NCBI RefSeq assembly: GCF_035467215.1
Contig: NZ_DATITZ010000046.1
Location: 1-24,708, forward strand
DNA: 24,708 nucleotides
Direction of reading: 5' to 3'
From: Thiocapsa sp035467215
GTDB lineage: Bacteria; Pseudomonadota; Gammaproteobacteria; Chromatiales; Chromatiaceae
Shown here piece by piece: positions 7,391-15,866 of the stretch. Both the position numbers and the translations under genes were made by a program. Each line of letters starts with the position of its first letter. Position 1 is the first letter of the stretch. A model generated the notes under the pieces. The model searched no databases and had not been told where the DNA came from. It saw only the letters and a program-made list of their open reading frames with translations.

Positions 7391-9529
7391 AATCTGCTCG
7401 GCCGACACACCGAGATGCCGGTGGTGACGGTCGAGCACGACATGCGCATCGAGCCCGACCGGGTCCATCTGATCCCGCCGGCCAGCATGATGAGTGTCTC
7501 GGGCGACGCCCTGCGCCTGACACCGAAGAACCCCCGCGGACTCATGCTGCCGATCGACCTCTTCTTCACCTCCGTCGCCAAGGAGTTCGGCAAGCATGCC
7601 GTCGGCGTGGTGCTCTCCGGCACCGGATCGGACGGCACACGCGGCTCGGTCGCCATCAACGACGCCGGAGGCCTGCTGCTCGCCCAAGAGCCGGAGTCGG
7701 CCAAGTTCGACGGCATGCCGCGCAGTACGATCGCCACCGGCTTGGTCGATGCCATCCTTCCCCCGGACGCGCTGGGGCCGCGCATCGTCGAGCATATCCA
7801 TCAGGTCCCTCGAGCCAAGGTCCAGCCCGACGGGCGTGCCTTGGGCATCGACAAGGACGACGCCTTCGAGGAGACGATGCACCTGCTGCAGCACCAGGGC
7901 GGCATCAACTTTCGGGAATACAAGCCAGCCACCGTGATGCGCCGGATCGAGCGACGCATGCAGGTCCGTCATACCCCGGATCTGGCCAACTATGTCCGGC
8001 TGCTCGACAACGATCGGGGCGAGCTGGCGGTCCTGCGCCGCGAGGTGCTGATCCCGGTCACCAGCTTCTTCCGCGACCCGGAGACCTTCGACATCCTGGC
8101 CGAGACGGTCGTGAAGACCATCGTTGCGGAACGGGGCGAAAACCAACCGATCCGGGCCAGGGTCGCGGGCGCCTCCACCGGCGAGGAGGCCTATAGCCTG
8201 GCGATCCTGTTCGCCGAGGCATTCGATCGCGCACGGCGCTGGCCTAACTTCAAGCTCTTCGCGACCGACGTGGAGCAACAAAACGTCGAGGTCGGGGGTG
8301 CCGGGGTCTTCTCCGAGGCGATCACGGCGGAGCTCTCTCCGGAACGGCTCGAGCGCTTCTTCTACAAGCGCGGCAACCACTTCGTCGTGAAGAACGAGAT
8401 CCGCCAAAGCATCGTCTTCGCCAAACACAATCTGCTCGAAGACCCGCCCTTTACGCGGATGAATCTGGTCTCGTGCCGCAACCTCTTGATCTATTTCCGC
8501 ACCCAGGCTCAGGAACGGGCGTTGCGTCGAATCCAGTACGCATTGGCCCCGGGCGGCTTCCTCTTCCTGGGTCCGAGCGAGACCTTGGCCGAGCTTCAGT
8601 CGGATTTCACCGCCGTGAGCTCCAAGCACAAGATCTACCGGATCCTGCCCCATGTGTCGCTGCCGCTGGATCTGGCGAACACCCCGCTGGTCACGCGCGC
8701 GACCGGCGTGCCCGGGCGGCGGCTCGGACGGCGCGGCCATCAGCTCGCCAGCGATGCCGCGGTCATCGATGCCGGACAATCCATGCTGCTGCGCGGCTAT
8801 GCGCCGGCCAGCCTCCTGCTCAGCAATCGTTTCGAGCTGCTCCACGTCTTCGGCGAGCTCGGCGACTATCTGCGCATCGCCGAGGGCAATGCGACCCTGG
8901 ATGTCGCCAAGCTGCTCGCGGCCCCGCTCGCCCCGGTCGCGCAAGCGCTGCTGCATAAGGCCTCGCGCAGCGCGGCGCCTTTGCGCTCAGATGTCCTGAC
9001 CCTCGGGCTCGCGAACGGCGTCTCGCGCCGGTTGCGTCTGGTGGTGCGGCCGTTCGATGTCATTCAGGGCGAGTCGCATCTGCTGCTGTCGTTCGAGCCC
9101 GAGCCAGAGCCCGAGCAGGTTCCGCTGCCGCATGTGAAGCGCATGCAGGCGGTGCTGGACTCGCTGCCGGAGCATGTCGCCGTGCTCGATCCGAACGGCG
9201 TCATCACGCTGGTGAATCGAGCCTGGCGCGAGCTCGCCTCCGCCAACGGCGACCCCGACCTGAAGGTCTCGGGCGTCGGATCCAACTATCTTTCCGCGTG
9301 CGATGGTGGCTCGGGCACCGACAACCCCGGGGGACGGACCGCACTGGAGGGCATCCGCGCGGTCCTCGACGGGCGGCGCCAAGCGTTTGCGATGGAGTAT
9401 CCCTGTCACTCTCCGCATGGGCGACGCTGGTTCTCCATGCACGTCGCGCCGATTCGATACCCCGCCGGCGGCGTCATCGTCAGCCACATCAATGTCAGTC
9501 AGTGGTCCGAAGCCGGCAGCGAAGGCTAA
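7370..9529 (+). CDS. CheB–CheR–PAS fusion, 5'-truncated
   Basis: The open frame from ATG 7370 encodes 719 residues. Homology to the CheB methylesterase begins only at about residue 6 (NLLGRHTEMPV). The N-terminal part with the catalytic Ser (GASAGG) and His is absent, while the Asp loop SGTGSDGTRG (D88) remains. A CheR methyltransferase follows (about 165–425), with SFFRDPETF, ASTGEEAYSLAI for S-adenosylmethionine binding, and LVSCRNLLIYF. A linker and a PAS domain (about 595–710) end the protein. Family members normally carry a complete CheB, so the gene has lost its start and promoter to the junction near 7385. The CheR and PAS parts look intact and could still be made if transcribed. The ATG has no convincing ribosome site. 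The GGDEF–EAL gene follows after 4 bp. Confidence 0.85.
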   Translation: MSALMMTNLLGRHTEMPVVTVEHDMRIEPDRVHLIPPASMMSVSGDALRLTPKNPRGLMLPIDLFFTSVAKEFGKHAVGVVLSGTGSDGTRGSVAINDAGGLLLAQEPESAKFDGMPRSTIATGLVDAILPPDALGPRIVEHIHQVPRAKVQPDGRALGIDKDDAFEETMHLLQHQGGINFREYKPATVMRRIERRMQVRHTPDLANYVRLLDNDRGELAVLRREVLIPVTSFFRDPETFDILAETVVKTIVAERGENQPIRARVAGASTGEEAYSLAILFAEAFDRARRWPNFKLFATDVEQQNVEVGGAGVFSEAITAELSPERLERFFYKRGNHFVVKNEIRQSIVFAKHNLLEDPPFTRMNLVSCRNLLIYFRTQAQERALRRIQYALAPGGFLFLGPSETLAELQSDFTAVSSKHKIYRILPHVSLPLDLANTPLVTRATGVPGRRLGRRGHQLASDAAVIDAGQSMLLRGYAPASLLLSNRFELLHVFGELGDYLRIAEGNATLDVAKLLAAPLAPVAQALLHKASRSAAPLRSDVLTLGLANGVSRRLRLVVRPFDVIQGESHLLLSFEPEPEPEQVPLPHVKRMQAVLDSLPEHVAVLDPNGVITLVNRAWRELASANGDPDLKVSGVGSNYLSACDGGSGTDNPGGRTALEGIRAVLDGRRQAFAMEYPCHSPHGRRWFSMHVAPIRYPAGGVIVSHINVSQWSEAGSEG

Positions 9530-9533
9530 CGGC

Positions 9534-11498
9534 ATGACGACGGCAACCGATCAGCCGGGAACGGACCCCGGCAACCCGTTCGAGATTACCGACGAGGAGC
9601 TGCGCACGCGCGCGCTTCTCGCGCTGCGGCAGGGGCGCTTCGATCTCGCCGAAAAGCTCCTCCTCGGCAAGGATGTCGACCAAGCCGCCTTGGTCGAAAG
9701 CCTGCGTATCTATCAGGCCGAGCTCGAGATCCAGAACGAGGAGCTTCAGCGCAGCCATCATCGGACCCAGACCGCCCTGAATCGATTCATGGCCTTCTTC
9801 GACAGCCTGCCCGTGGCCGAGCTGGTCGTCGACGGCCAAGGGCTCGTGAAGGAGGCCAACGAGGAAGCGCGGCGCCTCTTCGATCTGCGCGATACGGTCT
9901 ACCACCAATATTTCTTCATCCGGCTGATCGAAGCATCCGACCGGGGTTCGGCCGTTCACGCGCTCGCGCATCTACGCCCGGAGGAGCCGATCGATCTCCA
10001 CGAGCTGAAATTCCGCGACAACACCGACGAGGTCTTCATCGGCGATCTGCACATGGCCGCGCTGCCGACCGACGAGGACGAAGGGCGTCGCGTCCTCTGT
10101 GCCGTCGTCGACCGCACCGAGGCCGTCCTGCAACGGGAGGCATTGCGCGAGAGTCGCGAGCGTTATCGCGTCATCGCCGAGTTGAAGCGTTCGCGCGAGC
10201 AGCTGCACTTTCTCGCCCAGCACGACGCCCTTACGGGACTCCCGAACCGGAGTCTGTTCCGCCAGCGTTTGGAGGAGGCGATCCCCCGCACGATCCGCCG
10301 CGGCGGTGAAACGGCACTCCTCTTCCTGGACCTGGACCGATTCAAGATCGTCAACGACACGCTCGGGCACCCGGTCGGCGACCTCCTGCTCAAATAGGTC
10401 GCGGGGCGTTTGACGCAAGGCGTGCGTGCGTGCGACACCGTTGCGCGCCTGGGGGGCGACGAGTTCGTCGTCATCTCCGAGGACGTTCAAGAGCCCAACG
10501 ATGCGGCGATCCTGGCAAGACGCCTGCTCGATCTCTTCGCGGCACCCTTAGACGTCGAGGGCCGCGAGATCTTTCTCAGCCTGAGTATCGGCATCGGCAT
10601 CTATCCGCTCGACGGAATCGATACCGACACCCTGATCCGACATGCCGACATCGCCATGTATCGCGCCAAGGCGGCCGGCCGCAACGGGTTCAGATTCTTC
10701 GACCCGGAGATGTCGGAAGGGGCCGCCGAGCGCCTGCGCTTGGAGCAGGAGTTGCGAAGCGCGCTCCCGCTCGACGAGCTGATGCTCGAATATCAACCCC
10801 AGGTCGGTTTGCCCGACGGCGGCCTGTGCGGCGTCGAGGTGCTGTGCCGTTGGAACCATCCGAGGCTGGGTCTCCCGGCGCCCGCCCACTTTCTCCCGAT
10901 GGCGATCGACATCGGGCTGATCGATCAATTGGATCTTTGGGTTCTCGAGCACGCCTGCGCACAGCTGGTTGCCTGGGATCGAGGCGGATTTCGGGTGCCC
11001 CGGCTCGCGGTCAATCTCTCCGTGCATAGGATTCAGAGCGACGGCGTTTTGGAGCAGATCCAATCGATCCTCGCACGGACGGGTATCGATCCGCGGCTGG
11101 AGCTGGAGCTGATCGAGGCGTCGATCATGGAGCGCCCCGCGCGCACGATCGCCAATCTGGAGCAACTCAGCGCACTGGGCATCGGTCTGGCGGTGGACGA
11201 CTTCGGCACCGGCTGCTCATCGCTGGCATGCATCAAACGCCTGGCGATTCGGCGCCTGAAGATCGACCGTTCCTTCATCGAGCGGCTGATGACCGGGAGC
11301 GACGATGAAGTCATCGTGCAAGCCGTCATCGGTCTGGCGCGCAGCCTCGGACTGGTCGTTCTCGCCGAGGGGGTTGAAACGATCGCGCAGGCCGAGTTGC
11401 TGATTCGCGAAGGCTGCGACGAGGCGCAGGGTTATTTCTTCGGCAAAGCGGTCGGACCGGCGGAACTCGCATCGCGCTATTGCTCGAGAAAGACTTAG
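9534..11498 (+). pseudogene. PAS–GGDEF–EAL cyclic-di-GMP protein interrupted by an amber codon
   Basis: One continuous frame of 655 codons is broken by a single TAG at 10395–10397 (codon 288), with homology running straight through it: LGHPVGDLLLK, stop, VAGRLTQG. Before it lie a helical region (20–80), a PAS-like domain (85–200) and the start of GGDEF (HDALTGLPNRS at 230–240, DLDRFKIVNDT). After it come the active motif RLGGDEFVV (GGDEF at 307–311) and a complete EAL domain: GVEVLCRW in place of the usual EAL triplet, NLSVHRIQ, DDFGTGCSSL, and AEGVET near the end. Start ATG 9534 has GAAGG at 9521–9525. The truncated 287-residue product lacks the cyclase active loop. The rest could be translated from an internal start (TTG 10410) or by readthrough. 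It is probably a recent pseudogene; a sequencing error is possible. Confidence 0.88.
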
Positions 11499-11584
11499 GC
11501 CTACACCGCCGCAGGCGACCCGCCAAACCGCGCGCGTCGCATGAGCACGAACGCATCGATCCGTGCGCCGACATCGATCGGAGC

Positions 11585-12247
11585 CTATCCCCCGGACCCG
11601 CTCGATGCCTGCACCGCGTCACCGGCGTCGGATAGCGAGCACGCCGATTCCGCAGTCACCGCAAGCCAAAGCGACTCCCCGTTCTTGCGCTTCATATCCA
11701 GCACCAGGGTCCGCGGCAATCGCTTGACATGCCGGGTCATCACATCCATGACCCAACCGTGGGTCATGGCCAGGACGCGCTCGCCCGGATGCCATCGTGC
11801 AATCTCGTGCAGGGCCGCGACGACCCGATCGGCGAACTCATCCGGCGACTCCCCTTCCTCGAAGTGACAAGCAGGGTCTCTGCGGACGATGTCTGCATGC
11901 AGGCCGGGATGCAGTACGGACAGATCTTGTTTGGTCATCCCTTGAACACGACCGAAATTCCGTTCCTTGAGACCTTCCGAGCAGATCGGCGCGGGGAGCC
12001 CCAAGACCTCGGCGACGATCCGCGCGGTCTCCGACGCCCTGCTCAGCGGACTTGTCCAAACACATGAAAAGCCGGAGTCCTTGAAGCTTTCGGCCATCTC
12101 GAAGGCCTGTTTTCGGCCATTGTCGTTGAGCGGGACATCGATCCATCCCTGCAAAACCCCCATGATGTTCCAGTCGGTTTCACCGTGACGGGTCACGCAG
12201 ATCGTCGTCGGGATGTGCACGGAAGTCGTGTCGGTCATGAGGGTCAT
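11585..12247 (-). CDS. Histidine phosphatase superfamily protein (phosphoglycerate-mutase-like)
   Basis: About 220 residues with the branch-1 histidine phosphatase signature: VTRHGETDWN near the N-terminus holds the phosphorylated histidine, SPLSRASETA and LKERNFGRVQG follow, and the second catalytic histidine is in AMTHGWVMDV. Substrate cannot be named from sequence; relatives include cofactor-dependent phosphoglycerate mutase, alpha-ribazole phosphatase and broad phosphatases. Start choice is uncertain: ATG at 12247, ATG at 12238 and TTG at 12271 are all in frame and none has a good ribosome site. It is convergent with the GGDEF–EAL gene and divergent from phoU, sharing a ~117-bp upstream region. 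Confidence 0.88.
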   Translation of the reverse strand: MTLMTDTTSVHIPTTICVTRHGETDWNIMGVLQGWIDVPLNDNGRKQAFEMAESFKDSGFSCVWTSPLSRASETARIVAEVLGLPAPICSEGLKERNFGRVQGMTKQDLSVLHPGLHADIVRRDPACHFEEGESPDEFADRVVAALHEIARWHPGERVLAMTHGWVMDVMTRHVKRLPRTLVLDMKRKNGESLWLAVTAESACSLSDAGDAVQASSGSGG

Positions 12248-12364
12248 ATCGGGTGGCAAGCGGGATTCCAATCTAGGCGGGTCGGCGGCCTTATGTTATA
12301 CCGAGCGCGCGCCGAAGCCGTCGCGCTTCCGACAGCATCAACACAAGAGACAGGGGACGATGGG

Positions 12365-13030
12365 ATGAGCGAGAACATCAATCTGGTGCAGCGCCGCCGT
12401 GCGCAGCTTCAGAGCGCGGTCGGCGATCTGGGAAAACTGGTGATCGACGCCTTGAACCAATCCGTGACCTGCCTGAGCGGACAAGACCTCGAGCTGGCCG
12501 ATCGCATCATCGCAGGGGACGCGCACATCAATCAGCAGCGGCGTGTGCTCGAGCAGGAATGCCTGGTGACGCTGGCGGCCTACAAGCCGGCCGGTGCGGA
12601 CCTGCGGGCCATCGGCGCCTGTATGGAGCTCGTTTCGGAGCTCGAGCGCATCGGCGATTATGCCGCGGATGTCGCGCGTATCCTGCGAAGAGCCGGGGAG
12701 ACGCGGTTCCCGAACGAATCCGTCGAGGCCATCATCGAGGTCGCCGCCGATGCGATCGCCATGCTCGGCGAGGCGCTGGACGCCTTCACCTGCGGAAGCG
12801 ACGAGCAGAGCGCACGGGCGAGTGTCGCGCGCGAGGATCAGGTCGATCGCAACGAGCGAGCCGTCACCGAGCGGGTGCTGACGATGATGCGTGCCGATCC
12901 GAATTTCGCCGCGAACGGGACCTATCTGCTCTGGATCGTGCACAACTACGAGCGCGTCGCGGATCGGGCGACCAACGTCGCCGAGCGTGCCGTCTATGTT
13001 GCCTCGGGCGAGACGCTTGAGCTGGGCTAA
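12365..13030 (+). CDS. phoU: PhoU phosphate-signalling/transport regulator
   Basis: A 221-residue all-helical protein with the two PhoU repeats. Each carries the metal-binding E/DxxxD pattern: ELERIGDYAADVARI (about 92–106) and NYERVADRATNVAERAV (about 194–210). PhoU works at the membrane to restrain the PhoR–PhoB two-component system and the Pst phosphate transporter when phosphate is ample. Start ATG 12365 is supported by AGGGGA at 12352–12357. No pst or phoBR genes are in the window and no clear Pho box is visible upstream, so regulation cannot be read here. The stop TAA (13028–13030) is formed by the first bases of the 85-bp repeat element that follows. Confidence 0.93.
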   Translation: MSENINLVQRRRAQLQSAVGDLGKLVIDALNQSVTCLSGQDLELADRIIAGDAHINQQRRVLEQECLVTLAAYKPAGADLRAIGACMELVSELERIGDYAADVARILRRAGETRFPNESVEAIIEVAADAIAMLGEALDAFTCGSDEQSARASVAREDQVDRNERAVTERVLTMMRADPNFAANGTYLLWIVHNYERVADRATNVAERAVYVASGETLELG

Positions 13031-13112
13031 ACCGCGCCCAGCGCTGGGTGTGATGTTTTTGGATGGGGTCGGCCCCGGCAGCCTCGATGACCGTTGGAAC
13101 CGGCGCGGTTTT
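13028..13112 (+). repeat. 85-bp TIR element, conserved-interior type, copy A
   Basis: Bounded by TAAACCGCGCC and GGCGCGGTTTT, extended by C/G on the outside. The interior core GGATGGGGTCGGCCCCGGCA and the following GATGACCGTTGG are shared with copies B and C; 72 of 85 positions match copy C by hand count. It overlaps the phoU stop codon and fills the space between convergent phoU and the SPOR gene. It has no AT-rich spacer or partner element, unlike B and C. Its first arm contains the palindrome CCCAGCGCTGGG, so it could form a hairpin in either transcript. Confidence 0.85.
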
Positions 13113-13159
13113 GCTGGGCACGCGACGTCGCGAACGGCACCCGGTGCCGGCTGTCGGGC

Positions 13160-13759
13160 TCACTTGATCGGGATCGTCATCGCATCCTTGCCGTTGCGTT
13201 TGAGCAGACCGCGCACCTTGTCGAGAGCGGCCTGATCGGCATAGGGTCCGGTGCGGACACGATGATAGGTCTCCCCGCTCGGGATGGTCGCCACCTCGAC
13301 GCGACTGGAGATGCCGAGGAGCGCAAGCTCCGCCTTCAGTCGCTCGGCATCGCTCGCGCGTCTGAAGGATCCGACCTGAACCAGGAAGCCCTTGCCGGTC
13401 GTCGAGGTCGGCACGGCCGGGGCCGTAACCGCCGCGGGCTGCACCGTCTCGACTGTGGGCCGCGGCTCGGGGCGCGGGGCGGCCGGCGGAGGCGGCGGAG
13501 GCGGTGCGATATCGACCTCGGTATCGCGCAGTAGGTTGGGAAACTCGAAGCTCGGAGGCGCGGCCGCCGGCCGTTCGACCTTGGCCGGCAAGGCCGCGGG
13601 CGGTGTCTGCATGGCGTCCGGGTTCTGGGTCCAATAGAGACCGACCCCGAAGGCGCCCAGCATGCCGCCGAGCAGGAACGACCACAGACACGAATGACCC
13701 TGTTTGCCGCGCCGCGACGTCGCCCGCGCGAGGCTGGCCCGCCGATAATCAGTGCTCAT
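13160..13759 (-). CDS. SPOR-domain, FtsN-like membrane protein
   Basis: A 199-residue protein: basic cytoplasmic N-terminus, one membrane helix at about residues 24–44 (LWSFLLGGMLGAFGVGLYW), a proline/alanine-rich periplasmic linker (about 50–120, with seven consecutive prolines), and a C-terminal SPOR domain (about 122–198, GFLVQVGSFRRASDAERLKA). SPOR domains bind denuded peptidoglycan glycan strands at the division site. Start ATG 13759 has GGAGG at 13769–13773 and lies 1 bp from the argS stop, so the two genes are co-transcribed. argS followed by a SPOR gene is a common arrangement in gammaproteobacteria. Whether this is the true divisome FtsN or a paralogue is not decided by sequence alone. 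Confidence 0.9.
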   Translation of the reverse strand: MSTDYRRASLARATSRRGKQGHSCLWSFLLGGMLGAFGVGLYWTQNPDAMQTPPAALPAKVERPAAAPPSFEFPNLLRDTEVDIAPPPPPPPAAPRPEPRPTVETVQPAAVTAPAVPTSTTGKGFLVQVGSFRRASDAERLKAELALLGISSRVEVATIPSGETYHRVRTGPYADQAALDKVRGLLKRNGKDAMTIPIK

Positions 13760-13760
13760 C

Positions 13761-15533
13761 TCACATGGCCTCCGGGGCGGAGACGCCGAGCAGACCCAGC
13801 CCGTTGCGCAGCACCTCGCGCACCGCCAGGATCAGCTTGATCCGCGCGTCGCGCAGGGCCGCGTCCGCGACCAGGAACTGGTGGGCGTTGTAGTAGGTGT
13901 GCAGCTCGTTCGCCAGCTCGCGCAGATAATGGGTCAGCAGATGCGGTTCGGCCTTGAGCGCCGCTGCCTCCACCACCTCCGGGTAGCGCGCCAGGGTGCG
14001 TTGCAGCGCCAGCTCATGCGACTCGGTCAGTCGCTCCAGATTCTCGACACCCGGACTCGGCTCCACCGGCATCCCCTTTTCCGCGGCCTGCCGCAGCACG
14101 CTGCACACCCGGGCGTGGGCGTATTGGACGTAGTAGACCGGATTGTCCGATGACTCGGACTTGGCCAGATCCAGGTCGAAATCCAGATGCTGCTCGCAGC
14201 GGCGCATGACGTAGAAGAAGCGCGCGGCATCGCGCCCGACCTCCTTGCGTAACTGGCGCAGGGTCACGAACTCGCCCGAGCGGGTCGACATCTGCGCCTT
14301 CTCGCCCCCGCGATAGAGGATCGCAAACTGCACCAGAAGCACCTCGAGCCGCTCGACGTCGTCGCCCATCGCTTGGAGCGCCGCCTTCACGCGCGGCACA
14401 TAGCCGTGGTGATCCGCGCCCCAGATGTCGATGACGCGATCGAAGCCGCGCTCGAGCTTGTCCATGTGATACGCGATGTCGGAGGCGAAATAGGTGCTCT
14501 GACCGTTTTCGCGCACGACCACCCGATCCTTCTCGTCGCCAAAGGCACTGGAACGGAACCAGAGTGCGCCGTTTTGCTCGTAGACATGACCGGCTTCCCG
14601 CAGGCGCTCGATCGCCCGGGCGACGGCGCCGCTCTCGGCGAGCGTGCGCTCGGAATACCACTCCTGATACTCGACGCCGAACTGAGCCAGGTCCTCGCGG
14701 ATGTCGTCGAGGATGGTGTTCAGCCCCAGCTCGAAGACGTAGCGGTAGCGGTTGTCGCCGAGCAGTTGTTTCGCGGCGGCGATGACCCCGTCGATATGCG
14801 CCTCTTTGTCGCCGCCGTCCTGTCCGTCGGGCAGCGCATCGGGCGGCAGGCCGGCAAAGACCGTGGCGGCATCCACCCGATAGGCGTCGCCGTGCTCGCG
14901 ATGCAGAGTCGCGGCGATGTCCCAGACGTAGTCGCCCTTGTAGCCGTTGCTCGGAAAGGTCAGCTCCTCGCCGCACAGCTCGAGATATCTCAGCCAGACG
15001 GAGCTGGCGAGGATGTCCATCTGTCGCCCGGCGTCGTTGACGTAATACTCGCGGTGCACGTCGAACCCCACCGCCGCAAGCAGATCGGCGACGACCGCGC
15101 CGTAGGCGGCCCCGCGCCCATGCCCCACATGCAGCGGCCCGGTCGGATTGGCCGAGACGAACTCCACCTGCACGCGCTGCCCGGCGCCGATTCGACTGAG
15201 TCCGAAGGCTGGGCCTGCACTCAGGATCTCGGGGATCAGCCGCCGATAGGCGTCCTCGGCGAGAAAGAAATTGATGAAGCCGGGCCCGGCGACCTCCACA
15301 CGCGCGACCAGCGGGGAGGCAGGCAGGGCATCCACCAAGCGTTGCGCGATCTCGCGCGGCTTGGCGCCGAGACGCTTGGCGAGCACCAACGCGACGTTGG
15401 TCGCGAAATCGCCGTGAGACGTGTCCTTGGTGCGATCCACTTGTGGAGCGGGCAGAGCGTCGGCGTCGGCCGTCGGGGCCTCGACGAGGCTCGCGAGGGC
15501 CGTGCGGATCAGATCGGTGATGGCCTGTTTCAT
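13761..15533 (-). CDS. argS: Arginyl-tRNA synthetase
   Basis: A 590-residue class I aminoacyl-tRNA synthetase that charges tRNA-Arg in the cytoplasm. An N-terminal Add-1 domain (about 1–110) precedes the catalytic core with the HIGH-type signature NPTGPLHVGHGRG (about 130). The second signature is the degenerate EKAQMSTRSGEF, as usual in ArgS enzymes without a canonical KMSKS. The DALR anticodon-binding domain closes the protein (about 470–590, ending near VREVLRNGLGLLGV). The ATG at 15533 gives the usual family length; the frame stays open upstream to 15734, but that segment lacks homology and overlaps repeat D. It is the first gene before the SPOR gene. Confidence 0.97.
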   Translation of the reverse strand: MKQAITDLIRTALASLVEAPTADADALPAPQVDRTKDTSHGDFATNVALVLAKRLGAKPREIAQRLVDALPASPLVARVEVAGPGFINFFLAEDAYRRLIPEILSAGPAFGLSRIGAGQRVQVEFVSANPTGPLHVGHGRGAAYGAVVADLLAAVGFDVHREYYVNDAGRQMDILASSVWLRYLELCGEELTFPSNGYKGDYVWDIAATLHREHGDAYRVDAATVFAGLPPDALPDGQDGGDKEAHIDGVIAAAKQLLGDNRYRYVFELGLNTILDDIREDLAQFGVEYQEWYSERTLAESGAVARAIERLREAGHVYEQNGALWFRSSAFGDEKDRVVVRENGQSTYFASDIAYHMDKLERGFDRVIDIWGADHHGYVPRVKAALQAMGDDVERLEVLLVQFAILYRGGEKAQMSTRSGEFVTLRQLRKEVGRDAARFFYVMRRCEQHLDFDLDLAKSESSDNPVYYVQYAHARVCSVLRQAAEKGMPVEPSPGVENLERLTESHELALQRTLARYPEVVEAAALKAEPHLLTHYLRELANELHTYYNAHQFLVADAALRDARIKLILAVREVLRNGLGLLGVSAPEAM

Positions 15534-15674
15534 AGGGACTTCATTAGGATATCGGTCGGATCTGCAGGCGAAAAGCCGGCAAGGCAGGTGGCGTACCATG
15601 AGGGAACGCGTCGTCGGGACGATAGAATAACCGAATCCGACCCTCGAAGGGATCGACCGGGCGGGTCTTGGTCC
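15534..15674. other. argS upstream region
   Basis: Together with the repeat pair behind it, this makes a 330-bp gene-free stretch between argS and ureC. The 141 bp nearest argS must hold its promoter and leader if argS is not read through from ureC. No convincing -35/-10 pair, attenuator or T-box-like structure was recognised by eye. Confidence 0.4.
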
Positions 15675-15758
15675 TAAACCGCGTCCAGAGCGAGATGAGC
15701 ACTTTCCAGTGAACTCGACGTTTGGCGCATCCACGGCCCTTCGTGGGGACGCGGTTTA
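15675..15758. repeat. 84-bp TIR element, variable-interior type, copy D
   Basis: Begins TAAACCGCGTCC and ends GGACGCGGTTTA, a perfect 12-bp inverted repeat. The interior does not match copies A–C or E by eye. Length and ends match the other elements. It is joined to copy B through a 23-bp AT-rich spacer (15759–15781). Confidence 0.75.
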
Positions 15759-15781
15759 AAATAATATATTTTTTAATATCT

Positions 15782-15866
15782 TAAACTGCGCCTACTCCAG
15801 CGGTCGTCAAGTCTGCCGGGGCCGATCCCATCCAAAAACGTCGCATACCGCCCCGGGCGCGGTTTA
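15782..15866 (-). repeat. 85-bp TIR element, conserved-interior type, copy B
   Basis: Read on the minus strand it begins TAAACCGCGCCC and ends GGCGCAGTTTA; 77 of 85 positions match copy C by hand count. Its terminal TAA (15864–15866) is the ureC stop codon. On its far side the spacer contains GATATTAAAAAATAT (minus strand, 15780–15766), matching the spacer beside copy C. Confidence 0.87.

Noticed and set aside
7349..8956. A 535-codon minus-strand open frame antisense to CheB–CheR
   Set aside because: CheR motifs are on the plus strand; the antisense frame has no domain signature.
11515..11535. CAAACCGCGCGCG resembling a repeat end
   Set aside because: No matching inverted end about 85 bp away and no interior similarity.
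12272..12364. Promoter and Pho box in the divergent phosphatase–phoU region (TTATGTTATACC near 12291–12302)
   Set aside because: A -10-like sequence is present but no -35 at a proper distance and no Pho-box repeat could be found.
13053..13120. Short open frame across the conserved repeats reading MFxDGxGPGxLDDRW in copies A and C
   Set aside because: The frame exists in all three copies (Met replaced by Thr in B), but most differences between A and C change the amino acid and no ribosome site precedes it; the conservation looks like DNA or RNA-level conservation.
13135..13149. Palindrome CGGCACCCGGTGCCG between the SPOR gene and repeat A, considered as a terminator
   Set aside because: The loop is too small as drawn and no T-run follows on either strand.
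14373..15677. A 434-codon plus-strand open frame antisense to argS
   Set aside because: No recognisable domain and complete overlap with a certain gene.
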